Positions 26,172 through 34,882 of a DNA stretch of 64,000 nt are shown here, one piece after another (the stretch's first letter is position 1; each line of letters begins with the position of its first letter). A program made the position numbers and the translations under genes. Below the pieces are notes generated by a model. It saw only the letters and a program-made list of their open reading frames with translations. It searched no databases and was not told the origin of the DNA. This DNA comes from Xenophilus sp. E41 (GTDB lineage Bacteria > Pseudomonadota > Gammaproteobacteria > Burkholderiales > Burkholderiaceae_C): the NCBI RefSeq assembly GCF_003671765.1, contig NZ_QPIB01000011.1, positions 72,983 to 136,982 on the forward strand. Reading direction: 5' to 3'.

Positions 26172-26945
26172 ATGACCACCGAAGTCCTCCAACTCCTCAA
26201 CGTCGAGAGCGCCTACGGCCCCATCAAGGCGATCCGCGGCGTGAGCCTGAAGGTGCGTCAGGGGGAGATCGCCACCGTGCTGGGCAGCAACGGCGCGGGC
26301 AAGACGACGATCCTCAAGACCATCTCCGGCATCATCGACCCGCGCAAGGGGTCGATCCACTTCAAGGGCCAGGACATCACCGCCAAGGACCCGGCCTTCA
26401 TCGTGCAGCAGGGCCTGTCGCACGTGCCCGAGGGGCGCGAGGTGTTCCCGCTGCTGTCGGTGAAGGACAACCTGCTCATGGGCGCCTACACGCGCCGCGA
26501 CCGCGACGGCGTCGCATGTGACATCGAGACCGTGTTCGGCTACTTCCCCATCCTGCGCGAGCGCGCCGCGCAGGACGCGGGCCTGCTCTCGGGCGGACAG
26601 CAGCAGATGCTGGCCATCTCGCGCGCCATCATGGCCGCGCCGCAGCTCATCCTGCTCGACGAGCCCTCGCTGGGCCTCTCGCCCAAGCTCACCAAGGAGA
26701 TCTTCGAGATCGTCGTGCGCATCAACCGCGAGCGCGGCACCACCATCCTGCTGGTGGAACAGAACGCCAACATGGCCCTCAATGCGGCCGATTACGGCTA
26801 CGTGCTCGAGAACGGGCGCATCGTCATGGAAGACAGCTGCGAGCGCCTGCGCGAGAAGGACGACATCAAGGAGTTCTACCTCGGCCTGCAGGACGACGGT
26901 GTGCGCGGCGAACGCCGCTGGAAGAAAAAGAAGACCTGGCGATGA
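26172..26945 (+). CDS. livF: Branched-chain amino acid-type ABC ATPase LivF
   Basis: 257 residues. Walker A GSNGAGKTT, signature LLSGGQQQMLAISRA, Walker B LILLDEPSLGLSP, switch segment LVEQNANMALN and the LivF-typical SHVPEGREVFPLLSV are all present. The C-terminus has an extra basic tail (RWKKKKTWR). Its stop overlaps the start of the acyl-CoA synthetase gene by four bases, so these two are translationally coupled. Confidence 0.95.
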   Translation: MTTEVLQLLNVESAYGPIKAIRGVSLKVRQGEIATVLGSNGAGKTTILKTISGIIDPRKGSIHFKGQDITAKDPAFIVQQGLSHVPEGREVFPLLSVKDNLLMGAYTRRDRDGVACDIETVFGYFPILRERAAQDAGLLSGGQQQMLAISRAIMAAPQLILLDEPSLGLSPKLTKEIFEIVVRINRERGTTILLVEQNANMALNAADYGYVLENGRIVMEDSCERLREKDDIKEFYLGLQDDGVRGERRWKKKKTWR

Positions 26946-28831
26946 GCGCAGCCCCTTCCTCCCTCCGCGCACCGGCCGGGCTCTGGGACCTTGGCCACCT
27001 GCAGCCGCGCACCGACATCGCCGTGCCGGGCGACACCATTCCCGCCGTGTTCTGGAACGCCGTGGATCTGCGCGGCGACGCCGTGTGGATGCGCCAGAAG
27101 GAACTGGGCATCTGGCGCAGCTGGAGCTGGCGCCAGACGGCCGAAGCGGTGCGGGAGATCGCCGCCGGCCTGCTGGTGCTGGGCTTCGCGCGCGGCGAAT
27201 GTGCCTCCATCCTGTCGAACACCGTCGTCGAATGGGTGCTGTGCGACCTCGCGGTGCTCAGCTGCAACGGCGTGGCCAACGGCATCTACCCGACCGATGC
27301 GGCCTCGCAGGTGCACTACCTGTGCGAGGACTCGCGCACCACACTGCTTTTCGTGGAAGACGACGAGCAGCTCGACAAGGCGCTGGAGGTGCGCGATCGC
27401 CTGCCGCTGCTGCGCAAGATCGTCGTGTTCGACATGGAGGGCCTGCGTGAGCTCGACGACCCGGGCGTCATCAGCCTGGATGCCCTGCGCGCCCTCGGCC
27501 GCGAGCACCTGCAGTCGCATCCGCAAGCCGTGCGCGAGCGCGTCGCCGGCTGCCGGCCGGAGGACCTGGCCATCCTGATCTACACCTCGGGCACCACCGG
27601 CAAGCCCAAGGGCGCGATGCACTCGCACCATGGACTGGTCTACACCATGCGGGGCTACAACACGCTGGTGGCGCAGGACGAGCGCGACGAGCGCATGTGC
27701 TTCCTGCCCCTGTGCCACGTGGCCGAGCGCATGGGCGGCGAGTACTTCGCGATGTACACGGGCTCGGTGCTCAACTTCGTCGAGAACCCCGAGACGGTGC
27801 CCGAGAACGTGCGGGAGATTGCGCCGACCGTCTTCACCGCCGTGCCGCGGGTGTGGGAGAAGTTCTACTCCGGCGTGATGATCGCGCTGAAGGAGGCCAG
27901 CAGCGTGCAGCAGGCCGCCTACGCCTGGGCCATCGGCGTGGGCCGGCAGATCGCCGACAAGGTGCTGGCGGGCGAAGCGGTCGACGCCGGGCTGAAGCTC
28001 CGCTTCCGGCTCGCGCGCTGGCTGGTGCTGGACAACGTGCGCAAGCTCATCGGCATCCACCGCGCGCGCTTTCTCGTCACGGGGGCGGCGCCGATCTCGC
28101 CCGAGCTGGTCAAGTGGTACCTCTCGCTGGGCGTGCCCATGCTGGAGGTGTGGGGCATGACCGAGAGCTGCGGCGCGTCCACCGGCGTGCCGGCGGCGCG
28201 CATCAAGCCGGGTTCGATCGGGCCCGCCGCGGGCTACAACGAGGTGCGCATCGATCCCGCCACGGGCGAGATCCTGGTGCGCGGCCCCAACGTCTTCATG
28301 GGCTACCTCAACCAGCCCGAAAAGACGGCGGAGACCATCGACGCCGAGGGCTGGCTGCACACGGGCGACGTCGGGCAGATGGAGGAGGACGGGTATTTCC
28401 GCATCACCGACCGAATGAAGGACATCATCATCACGGCGGGCGGCAAGAACATCACGCCGAGCGAGTGGGAGAACGAACTCAAGTTCAGCCCCTACGTGAC
28501 CGATGCGGTGGTCATCGGCGATGCGAAGCCCTACCTGACGGTGATCATCATGATCGACCAGGAGAACGTGGAGAAGTTTGCGCAGGACCACGACGTGCCC
28601 TTCAGCAACTACGCCAGCCTCACGCGCGCGCAGGAGGTGCAGGACCTGATCCAGGGCGAGATCGATCGGGTGAACGCGAAGTTCGCGCGGGTCGAGCAGA
28701 TCAAGAAGTTCTTCTTGCTCGACACGCAGCTGTCGGCCGAGGACGAGGAGCTCACGCCGACGATGAAGCTCAAGCGCAAGCTGGTGCAGGCCAAGTACGC
28801 GCCGCAGATCGAAGCCATGTATCGCGCCTAG
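26942..28831 (+). CDS. AMP-dependent acyl-CoA synthetase (long-chain fatty acid/aryl acid CoA ligase type)
   Basis: 629 residues. The P-loop is YTSGTTGKPKGAMHSH near residue 213, the second core motif is WGMTESCGASTG near 405, the third is GWLHTGDVGQMEEDGYFRIT, and the end has the family lysine region TPTMKLKRKLVQAKY. It converts a carboxylate, ATP and CoA to acyl-CoA, AMP and PPi in the cytosol. Coupled to livF and followed by the binding-protein gene, it makes the operon an uptake-and-activation unit: the imported acid is trapped as CoA thioester at once. The chain type cannot be read from sequence alone. Confidence 0.94.
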   Translation: MSAAPSSLRAPAGLWDLGHLQPRTDIAVPGDTIPAVFWNAVDLRGDAVWMRQKELGIWRSWSWRQTAEAVREIAAGLLVLGFARGECASILSNTVVEWVLCDLAVLSCNGVANGIYPTDAASQVHYLCEDSRTTLLFVEDDEQLDKALEVRDRLPLLRKIVVFDMEGLRELDDPGVISLDALRALGREHLQSHPQAVRERVAGCRPEDLAILIYTSGTTGKPKGAMHSHHGLVYTMRGYNTLVAQDERDERMCFLPLCHVAERMGGEYFAMYTGSVLNFVENPETVPENVREIAPTVFTAVPRVWEKFYSGVMIALKEASSVQQAAYAWAIGVGRQIADKVLAGEAVDAGLKLRFRLARWLVLDNVRKLIGIHRARFLVTGAAPISPELVKWYLSLGVPMLEVWGMTESCGASTGVPAARIKPGSIGPAAGYNEVRIDPATGEILVRGPNVFMGYLNQPEKTAETIDAEGWLHTGDVGQMEEDGYFRITDRMKDIIITAGGKNITPSEWENELKFSPYVTDAVVIGDAKPYLTVIIMIDQENVEKFAQDHDVPFSNYASLTRAQEVQDLIQGEIDRVNAKFARVEQIKKFFLLDTQLSAEDEELTPTMKLKRKLVQAKYAPQIEAMYRA

Positions 28832-28862
28832 CGGTTCCCATCAACGACAGGAGACAGCCACC

Positions 28863-30029
28863 ATGAAGACCTTCCGCCCCGCCACCCTGGCCATCGCCGT
28901 CCTGGCGCTGGGGGCCTCCTTCGCGCACGCCCAGCAGGGCGTGAGCAAGGACGAGATCCGCATCGGCACCATCCAGGACCTGTCGGGCCCGCTCGCGGGC
29001 TTCGGCAAGCAGTCGCGCAACGGCATGCAGCTGCGCGTGGACGAGATCAACGAGCAGGGCGGCATCAACGGCCGCAAGCTCAAGCTGTACGTGGAGGATT
29101 CGGGCTACGACCCGAAGAAGGCCGTGCTGGCGGCGCAGAAGCTGGTCAACCAGGACAAGATCTTCATCATGGCCGGCCACATCGGTACGGCGCAGAACAT
29201 GGCGGCGATGCCGGTGCAGTTCGACAAGAACGTCATCAACTTCCTGCCGATCACCGCAGCGCGGGAGATGTACGAGCCGCTGAACCGGCTCAAGTACTCG
29301 TTCGCGGCCACCTACTACGACCAGATCCGCATGGCGCTGCCCAAGATGGTGAAGGACAAGGGCGCCAAGAAGGTCTGCACCATCTACCAGGACGACGAGT
29401 TCGGGCTCGAGGTGCAGCGCGGCGCCGAGGCGGGCCTGAAAACGGTGGGCATGGAGCTCGCGGAGAAGACCTCGTTCAAGCGCGGCGCGACCGACTTCAG
29501 CTCGCAGGTCGCGAAGATGAAGGCGGCCGGCTGCGACCTGGTGGTGCTGGGCACCATCATCCGCGAGACCATCGGCACCATCGGCGAGTCGCGCAAGACG
29601 GGCTTCAACCCGACCTTCCTCGGTTCCAGCGCGGCCTACACCGACCTCATCCACAAGCTCGGCGGCAAGGCCATGGATGGCATGTACGCCACCATGACGG
29701 TGCAGAACCCCTACACCGACGAGGCCGATCCGAAGATCCGCTTCTGGGCCAACAAGTACAAGACCAAGTTCAACGAGGACCCGACGGTGTTCTCGGTCTA
29801 CGGCTACATGATCATCGACACCTTCGCGCAGGTGGCGCAGAAGGCCGGTGCCAACCTGAGCACCGACTCCTTCATCAAGGTCATGGACGCCAGCACCTTC
29901 CCGCCCGACATGTTCGGCTCGCCCAAGATGACCTTCACCGCAAGCCAGCGGCTGGGCAACAACGCGTCGCGGCTGTCGCAGATCGTGGATGGGAAGTGGA
30001 AGGTGGTGTCGGACTACGTGGCGCAGTGA
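28863..30029 (+). CDS. ABC substrate-binding protein, LivK/HAAT type
   Basis: 388 residues. A Sec signal ends AHAQQGVSKDEIRIG; the periplasmic domain begins GTIQDLSGPLAGFGKQSRNG, the usual opening of family 4 binding proteins, and includes INGRKLKLYVEDSGYDPKKA. AGGAG precedes the ATG. It supplies ligand to the LivHMGF channel encoded upstream. The last liv-operon gene; a 693-bp repeat region follows. Confidence 0.94.
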   Translation: MKTFRPATLAIAVLALGASFAHAQQGVSKDEIRIGTIQDLSGPLAGFGKQSRNGMQLRVDEINEQGGINGRKLKLYVEDSGYDPKKAVLAAQKLVNQDKIFIMAGHIGTAQNMAAMPVQFDKNVINFLPITAAREMYEPLNRLKYSFAATYYDQIRMALPKMVKDKGAKKVCTIYQDDEFGLEVQRGAEAGLKTVGMELAEKTSFKRGATDFSSQVAKMKAAGCDLVVLGTIIRETIGTIGESRKTGFNPTFLGSSAAYTDLIHKLGGKAMDGMYATMTVQNPYTDEADPKIRFWANKYKTKFNEDPTVFSVYGYMIIDTFAQVAQKAGANLSTDSFIKVMDASTFPPDMFGSPKMTFTASQRLGNNASRLSQIVDGKWKVVSDYVAQ

Positions 30030-30175
30030 GGCCGGCGCGGCTGGTTTGAGGCGGGCATTGGATCGTCCGCCGTGTTGGTATCGGCTGGGGCGCGCGCCGG
30101 CGCCGGGCCCAGGGCGCGCGGGCTCATACGGGGCCGGCCGGCCCAGCGGGCCGGCTCCGCTGCGGTGCTCGGGCA

Positions 30176-30279
30176 GGCGGGCCGCGGCAGAACTCGCTAC
30201 GCGCTTCGCGCTACGCTCAAACAGCTGCCGCGAGTCAGTTTACGAGCAGGCCTGTCCTTCGGCAGGCCTGCAGCCCGCC
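30176..30279 (+). repeat. Structured three-stem repeat, long form, copy C
   Basis: Stem 1: GGCGGGC (30176-30182) with GCCCGCC (30273-30279). Stem 2: CGCGGCAG (30183-30190) with CTGCCGCG (30225-30232). Stem 3: GCAGGCCTG (30246-30254) with CAGGCCTGC (30263-30271), loop TCCTTCGG. Loop of stem 2 begins AACTCGCT and ends CTCAAACAG. Confidence 0.85.
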
Positions 30280-30431
30280 CGCCCTGCGCGCCTCGCCGGC
30301 CCCGAAATCGCCCTCGCACCCTCGGCCCGGCGCCGACGCGTGGAAGCAGCCGTGGTGGAGAACAACCCCTAACGCAGGCCCTGGTGCCGGTGAGGGCGTG
30401 TCGGCGCGCCTGTGGGGTGCCGAGGAGCGCA

Positions 30432-30550
30432 GCGCGGGCGGGCTGCGGGCCTGCCGAAGGACAGGCCCGCTTCGTGATCTGACTCGCGGCAGCTGTCCGA
30501 GCGCAGTGAACGCAGTGAACGAAGCGAGTTCTGCCGCGGCCCGTTCGCGC
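30432..30550 (-). repeat. Structured three-stem repeat, long form, copy D (inverted partner of C)
   Basis: On the plus strand: stem 1 GCGCGGGCGGGC (30432-30443) with GCCCGTTCGCGC (30539-30550), two G-T positions inside; stem 2 CGCGGCAG (30485-30492) with CTGCCGCG (30531-30538); stem 3 GCGGGCCTG (30445-30453) with CAGGCCCGC (30462-30470). Read on the minus strand it has the same order and loops as copy C. Together C and D could also pair with each other over about 120 bp. Confidence 0.85.
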
Positions 30551-30661
30551 GAGCACCGCAGGGCAGTCGGCGAAGCCGACCACCCCACCGAAGCGCCGGC
30601 GCGCCCTCACCGGCACCAGGGCCGGCCCATCGCCCCAGCAGCGACCCCGAACGCGCAAGAC

Positions 30662-30686
30662 AAAGAAAAGGGCCCCAGACGGGCCC
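30662..30686 (-). terminator. Intrinsic terminator of the tctBA transcript
   Basis: On the minus strand GGGCCC-GTCTG-GGGCCC is followed by TTTTCTTT. It begins 37 bp after the tctA stop. Short but GC-only stem with a T-rich tail; the only site in this gap with both parts of a classical terminator. Confidence 0.65.
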
Positions 30687-30722
30687 CACGCGACGAACAG
30701 GCGGGCCCCAGGGCCCCCAACG

Positions 30723-32240
30723 TCACTCTTCGACGAAAGCCTCTTCGCGCTTGGACTTCACCGACGGCAGCAGCACGATCACCAGCAGCGCCAGCGCAGC
30801 GACCAGCAGGCCGGCCGAGATCGGCCGCGTGACCAGCACGCTCCAGCTGCCGCGCGAGAGCAGCAGGGCGCGGCGCAGGTTCTCTTCCATCATCGGCCCC
30901 AGGATGAAGCCCAGCAGCAGCGGCGCCGGTTCCACCCGCAGCTTGATGAACACGTAGCCGATGAAGCCGAAGATCGCGACCATCCACACGTCAAAGGTGT
31001 TGTTGTTGGTCGAGTACACGCCGATCGCGCAGAACAGCACGATGGCCGGGAACAGCAGGCGGTAAGGCACCTTCAGCAGCTTGATCCACATGCCGATCAG
31101 CGGCAGGTTCAGCACGATCAGCATCAGGTTGCCCAGCCACATCGAGGCGATCAGGCCCCAGAACAGCTCGGGGTTGCTGGTCATCACCTGCGGGCCGGGC
31201 TGGATGTTGTGGATGGTCATCGCACCGACCATCAGCGCCATCACCGGGTTGGGCGGGATGCCCAGCGTCAGCAGCGGGATGAAGGAGGTCTGGGCGCCGG
31301 CGTTGTTGGCCGACTCGGGGCCCGCCACACCGCGGATGTTGCCGCGGCCGAAGGCGACTTCGTTCGGGCTCATCTTGAGCTTCTTCTCCAGCGCGTAGGA
31401 CGCGAAGGAGGCCAGCAGCGCACCGCCGCCGGGCAGGATGCCCAGGGCCGAGCCCAGCGTCGTGCCGCGCAGCACGGCCGGCGCCATCTTCTTGAAGTCG
31501 TCGCCGGTGGGCCACAGGCCCGTCACCTTGCTGGTGAAGACCTCGCGGTCCTCGTCCGGCTGCGACAGGTTGCCGATGATCTCGCCGTAGCCGAAGACGC
31601 CCATCGAGATCACGATGAAGCCGATGCCGTCGGTCAGTTCGGGGATATCGAAGGAGAAACGCGCCACCCCCGAGTTCACGTCGGTGCCCACCAGGCCGAG
31701 CAGCAGGCCCAGCACCACCATCGCGATCGCCTTGAGCAGCGAACCCGAGGCCAGCACCACCGCGCCGATCAGGCCCAGCACCATCAGGCTGAAGTACTCG
31801 GCCGGGCCGAACTTGAAGGCCAGTTCGGTGAGCGGCGGCGCGAAGGCGGCCAGGATGATGGTGCCCACGCAGCCGGCGAAGAAAGAACCGAGGCCGGCCG
31901 CCGCGAGCGCCGGACCCGCTCGCCCCTGCCGCGCCATCTGGTAGCCGTCGATGCACGTCACCACCGAGGACGACTCGCCCGGCAGGTTGACCAGGATGGC
32001 GGTGGTCGACCCACCGTACTGCGCGCCGTAGTAGATGCCGGCCAGCATGATCAGCGCCGACACCGGCGGCAACGCGTAGGTCGCGGGCAGCAGCATCGCG
32101 ATGGTCGCGACGGGGCCGATGCCCGGCAGCACGCCGATCAGCGTGCCCAGGATGCAGCCGATCAGGCAGTACAGCAGGTTGGTCCAGGTGACCGCGACGC
32201 CGAAGCCCGTGGCCAGGTTGGCGAAAAGATTGAAGTCCAT
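30723..32240 (-). CDS. tctA: TctA, large permease subunit of tripartite tricarboxylate transporter
   Basis: 505 residues with about twelve membrane segments. Conserved family stretches are visible: GTLIGVLPGIGPVATIAMLL near the N-terminus, YYGAQYGGSTTAILVNLPGE, the mid-protein GILPGGGALLASFASY and RGVAGPESANNAGAQTSFIP. It is the sodium or proton-coupled channel that imports a (tri)carboxylate delivered by a Bug/TctC receptor. It follows tctB by 16 bp, and a divergent tctC gene starts at 33072, so the full three-part system is here. Confidence 0.96.
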   Translation of the reverse strand: MDFNLFANLATGFGVAVTWTNLLYCLIGCILGTLIGVLPGIGPVATIAMLLPATYALPPVSALIMLAGIYYGAQYGGSTTAILVNLPGESSSVVTCIDGYQMARQGRAGPALAAAGLGSFFAGCVGTIILAAFAPPLTELAFKFGPAEYFSLMVLGLIGAVVLASGSLLKAIAMVVLGLLLGLVGTDVNSGVARFSFDIPELTDGIGFIVISMGVFGYGEIIGNLSQPDEDREVFTSKVTGLWPTGDDFKKMAPAVLRGTTLGSALGILPGGGALLASFASYALEKKLKMSPNEVAFGRGNIRGVAGPESANNAGAQTSFIPLLTLGIPPNPVMALMVGAMTIHNIQPGPQVMTSNPELFWGLIASMWLGNLMLIVLNLPLIGMWIKLLKVPYRLLFPAIVLFCAIGVYSTNNNTFDVWMVAIFGFIGYVFIKLRVEPAPLLLGFILGPMMEENLRRALLLSRGSWSVLVTRPISAGLLVAALALLVIVLLPSVKSKREEAFVEE

Positions 32241-32256
32241 GGTCGCTCGTCCTCGC

Positions 32257-32745
32257 TCAACCCGAAATGAAGGTCGGCCAGACCTGGATCTGGAGCTTGA
32301 GCGCCAGGATGAAGGCGACGTAGCTGCCCGCGGCCAGCACGATGGCCAGGATCAGCGTGTCCTTGAAGCGGAACTGGGTGCCCGCCAGGCTGGCGATGAA
32401 GGTCAGCGCGAAGATCGCGATGATCAGCCCCATCGCCGGCAGCCCGATGCTGGGCAGCCCCCCGAGCAGCACGCCGAAGGCCAGGTTGGCCCCGAGCACG
32501 AAGGCCAGGGGCTTCCAGGCCCAGCGGCCGATCCTGCCGCCGTCGGTCGTCTCTACCACCAGCGACTGGAAGATGATGGCCGCCCCGAGCAGGGCCAGCA
32601 GGATGCCCAGCATCAACGGGAAGTAGCCCGGGCCCATGCGGGCACCGTCGCCGACGTTGTAGTTGGTCGCGCCGATGGCGAACACGCCACCCACGATGAC
32701 GAACATCGCACCTGAAAAAAAGTCTGCCTGGCTCTTGATTGCCAT
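32257..32745 (-). CDS. tctB: TctB, small permease subunit of tripartite tricarboxylate transporter
   Basis: 162 residues with four predicted membrane helices, the expected size. FFSGAMFVIVGGVFAIGA (first helix) is followed by a short YNVGDGARMGPGYFPLMLG, the TctB family hallmark, then three more hydrophobic segments. It associates with TctA. GGTGGAG lies just before the ATG. First gene of the two-gene tctBA unit. Confidence 0.95.
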   Translation of the reverse strand: MAIKSQADFFSGAMFVIVGGVFAIGATNYNVGDGARMGPGYFPLMLGILLALLGAAIIFQSLVVETTDGGRIGRWAWKPLAFVLGANLAFGVLLGGLPSIGLPAMGLIIAIFALTFIASLAGTQFRFKDTLILAIVLAAGSYVAFILALKLQIQVWPTFISG

Positions 32746-33071
32746 ATGTCTCCACCTCTGACTAGGAACTGACGAGCGTCGTCGCCGGCGCCTGACGCCC
32801 GGCTGACCGGTCGCTACGGACTAATGCGTAGAGCCCTTCGAAAGACATCGGCAAAATCGGGCGCAGGCTGCCGCCTCGCTTGGGCATTCAGCTATCGAAT
32901 TCATAGCAACGAAGCCCGGCCCGCCTGACGCGTGCGCCCATCGGCGCGCGGCAGCAGGGTCATCGCGAAGCGGCACCGGCCCGACCCGCGCTGCTGCGGC
33001 ACACTCCGGCCCTCGCGCGCGTGCACGCGCGGCGCTCGCCAACCCGACCACGAGACAAACGGATTCCTCCC
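32746..33071. other. Divergent tctB/tctC promoter region
   Basis: 326 bp between divergent genes. It contains copy 3 of the GCTAT repeat at 32852-32911 and otherwise no coding sequence. Both promoters must be here; I cannot name confident -35/-10 boxes. No regulator gene adjoins the tct genes. Confidence 0.6.
32852..32911 (-). repeat. GCTAT-N7-ATAGC intergenic repeat, copy 3
   Basis: GCTAT (32891-32895), seven bases, ATAGC (32903-32907), with a GC-rich tail and CAAAATCGGGCGCAGG on the left. Same orientation as copies 1 and 4. It sits between the tctB and tctC promoters. Confidence 0.78.
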
Positions 33072-34070
33072 ATGACCATCACCCGACGCTCCCTCCTCGC
33101 CCGCCTCGCCGCCAGCGGCGGCGGCCTGGCCCTGGCCGCCACGGCCGGCCCCGTGCTGGCGCAGGCCGCCTGGCCCGCTAAGCCGATCCGGCTGATCGTT
33201 CCCTTCCCCCCGGGCGGCGGCACCGACATCCTGTCGCGCCTGATCGCGACGAAGCTGACCGAGGTCAGCCACTGGACCGTCGTGCCCGACAACCGCGGCG
33301 GTGCCGGCGGCACCATCGGCATCGCCGAGGCGGCGCGTGCGCAGCCCACCGGTTACGACATCGTGATGGGCCAGAAGGACAACATGGTCGTCGCGCCCTG
33401 GCTGTACAAGAACCTGAGCTACGACCCGGTCAAGGACCTCACGGCAGTGGCCCATGTGGCTTACACGCCGGTGGTCATCGTCACCCGCGCCGAGTCGAAG
33501 TTCAAGACGCTCAAGGACGTGGTCGACGCGGCGCGCGCCCAGCCCGATGCCGTGACCTTCGGCTCGCCGGGCAACGGCACCACCATCCACCTGGCCGGCG
33601 AGATCTTCAAGAGCGCCGCCAACATCAAGATCCGCCACGTGCCCTACAAGGGCAGCAATGCGGCCATGATGGACGTGCTGGCCGGCAACGTGGACCTGAT
33701 GGTGTCCTCGCTGCCCTCGGCCATCGGCCAGCTCAAGTCGGGCAAGCTGCGGCCGCTGGCCGTGACCTCGGCGAAGCGCAGCAGCTCGATGCCCGACATC
33801 CCCACCGTGGCCGAGCTGGGCTACGGCAAGGACTTCGACGTCAGCACCTGGTACGGCCTCTTCGCGCCCGCGGGCACGCCCAAGGATGTGGTTGCGAAGC
33901 TGAACGCCGAGGTGAACAAGCTGCTGGCCCGCCCCGACGTGCAGGCCGCCATCCACGAGCAGGGCGCCGAGTACCAGGCCATGACGCCCGAGCAGTTCGG
34001 CACGCTGCTCAAGACCGACTACCAGAAGTGGAAGGGCATCGTGCAGGCCTCGGGTGCCACCATCGAGTGA
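33072..34070 (+). CDS. tctC: TctC/Bug-family receptor of the tripartite tricarboxylate transporter
   Basis: 332 residues. The signal TITRRSLLARLAASGG has a twin arginine, cleaved after GPVLAQA. The hallmark IVPFPPGGGTDILSRL follows, then NRGGAGGTIGIAEAARA and VPYKGSNAAMMDVLAGN. It captures a carboxylate in the periplasm. Its divergent position beside tctBA makes it the probable cognate receptor, unlike the two other Bug proteins in this window, which have no permease. ATG chosen at 33072 so that the protein begins at the signal peptide. Confidence 0.93.
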   Translation: MTITRRSLLARLAASGGGLALAATAGPVLAQAAWPAKPIRLIVPFPPGGGTDILSRLIATKLTEVSHWTVVPDNRGGAGGTIGIAEAARAQPTGYDIVMGQKDNMVVAPWLYKNLSYDPVKDLTAVAHVAYTPVVIVTRAESKFKTLKDVVDAARAQPDAVTFGSPGNGTTIHLAGEIFKSAANIKIRHVPYKGSNAAMMDVLAGNVDLMVSSLPSAIGQLKSGKLRPLAVTSAKRSSSMPDIPTVAELGYGKDFDVSTWYGLFAPAGTPKDVVAKLNAEVNKLLARPDVQAAIHEQGAEYQAMTPEQFGTLLKTDYQKWKGIVQASGATIE

Positions 34071-34101
34071 GCGACCGCAGCGGCCATGGCCGGCATGCCG
34101 C

Positions 34102-34326
34102 TCAGCGCGGCGGCCCGCCGTGGCGCAGCGGCGCCAGCAGCGGCTTGAGCCCGTTGTGGTCGATCTCCAGCATCAGCGCCAGCAGGCGGCCGATCTCGCC
34201 TTTCGGAAAGCCTTCGCGCGCGAACCACGCCAGGTAGTTGCCCGGCAGGTCGGCGATGACGGTGCCCTTGTGCTTGCCGAAGGGCATCGGCAGGGTCACC
34301 AGGCGTTGCAGGTCGTCGGGGTTCAT
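34102..34326 (-). CDS. DUF3820 family protein
   Basis: A 74-residue protein. The core is MPFGKHKGTVIADLPGNYL followed by WFAREGFPKGEIGRLLALM, which I recognise as the DUF3820 pattern. The family is small, cytosolic and of unknown biochemical role. Its start overlaps the stop of the lipoprotein gene upstream by ATGA. The stop lies 31 bp past the convergent tctC stop. Confidence 0.85.
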   Translation of the reverse strand: MNPDDLQRLVTLPMPFGKHKGTVIADLPGNYLAWFAREGFPKGEIGRLLALMLEIDHNGLKPLLAPLRHGGPPR

Positions 34327-34721
34327 CGTGTCTTCGTCCAGGTCGCGCCATCGCGCGAACGCCAGCTGCCGCCCGTGGCACAGCAGCCGCCGGCGCCGAA
34401 GGCCATGCGGCCGAGCGTCGCCGTCACGCCGCCGTCCGCGTCGGCGACGAGCGACTGGCGAGCGCAACTGGTGAAAAAGGGGTAGGGGTCCGGCGCCAGC
34501 ACGCGCTCCCAGTCGACCTGCGTGCCGCGCACGGCGCGGACGAGGAACACCTCGCAGTCGTGCGCCACCAGGTGCACCGGCCGGCCCGCCAGCGTGCCCC
34601 GGAACACGTGCTCCGGCGCGGCGTCGCGCACCGCGACGAAGGCCTCGTTCGGGGGCTCGGCGACGGGTCCGTCGCATCCCGTGACCAGCAAGGCCGCCAG
34701 CACGGCCGCAGTGGCGCGCAT
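34323..34721 (-). CDS. Small putative lipoprotein, unknown function
   Basis: About 132 residues from the ATG at 34721 (an in-frame ATG at 34769 would bury the signal). The signal is [15 protein letters not shown] with a lipobox VTGC; Asp follows the Cys, which in E. coli keeps lipoproteins in the inner membrane. The mature part has five more cysteines, two of them adjacent (GAGGCCATGG), so disulfides are likely. No family is recognised. Translation is coupled to the DUF3820 gene. Confidence 0.7.
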   Translation of the reverse strand: MRATAAVLAALLVTGCDGPVAEPPNEAFVAVRDAAPEHVFRGTLAGRPVHLVAHDCEVFLVRAVRGTQVDWERVLAPDPYPFFTSCARQSLVADADGGVTATLGRMAFGAGGCCATGGSWRSRDGATWTKTR

Positions 34722-34882
34722 GCGTTGTTGCAGACCGGAACATGCCGGCCGTGGTGGAAGGGGGTGCACCGCCGCACTGTACCCAAGGCGGCCGCGGCCC
34801 TCGACGCGCCCGGCGCATGGCTACCATCGGCCTTTCGTCCCTCACCCGCCCCCTTCTTTTTCCACGCAGCGAGCCCGCCACC

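Larger units (their letters stand above)
30030..30722. other. 693-bp intergenic region with an inverted pair of structured repeats
   Basis: No gene is supported. It holds two long structured elements in opposite orientation (30176-30279 and 30432-30550) and, at its right end, a terminator for the tctBA genes. It lies between the 3' ends of two convergent operons. The outermost sequence (CCGGTGAGGGCG and CGCCCTCACCGG) also forms an inverted repeat. Confidence 0.8.
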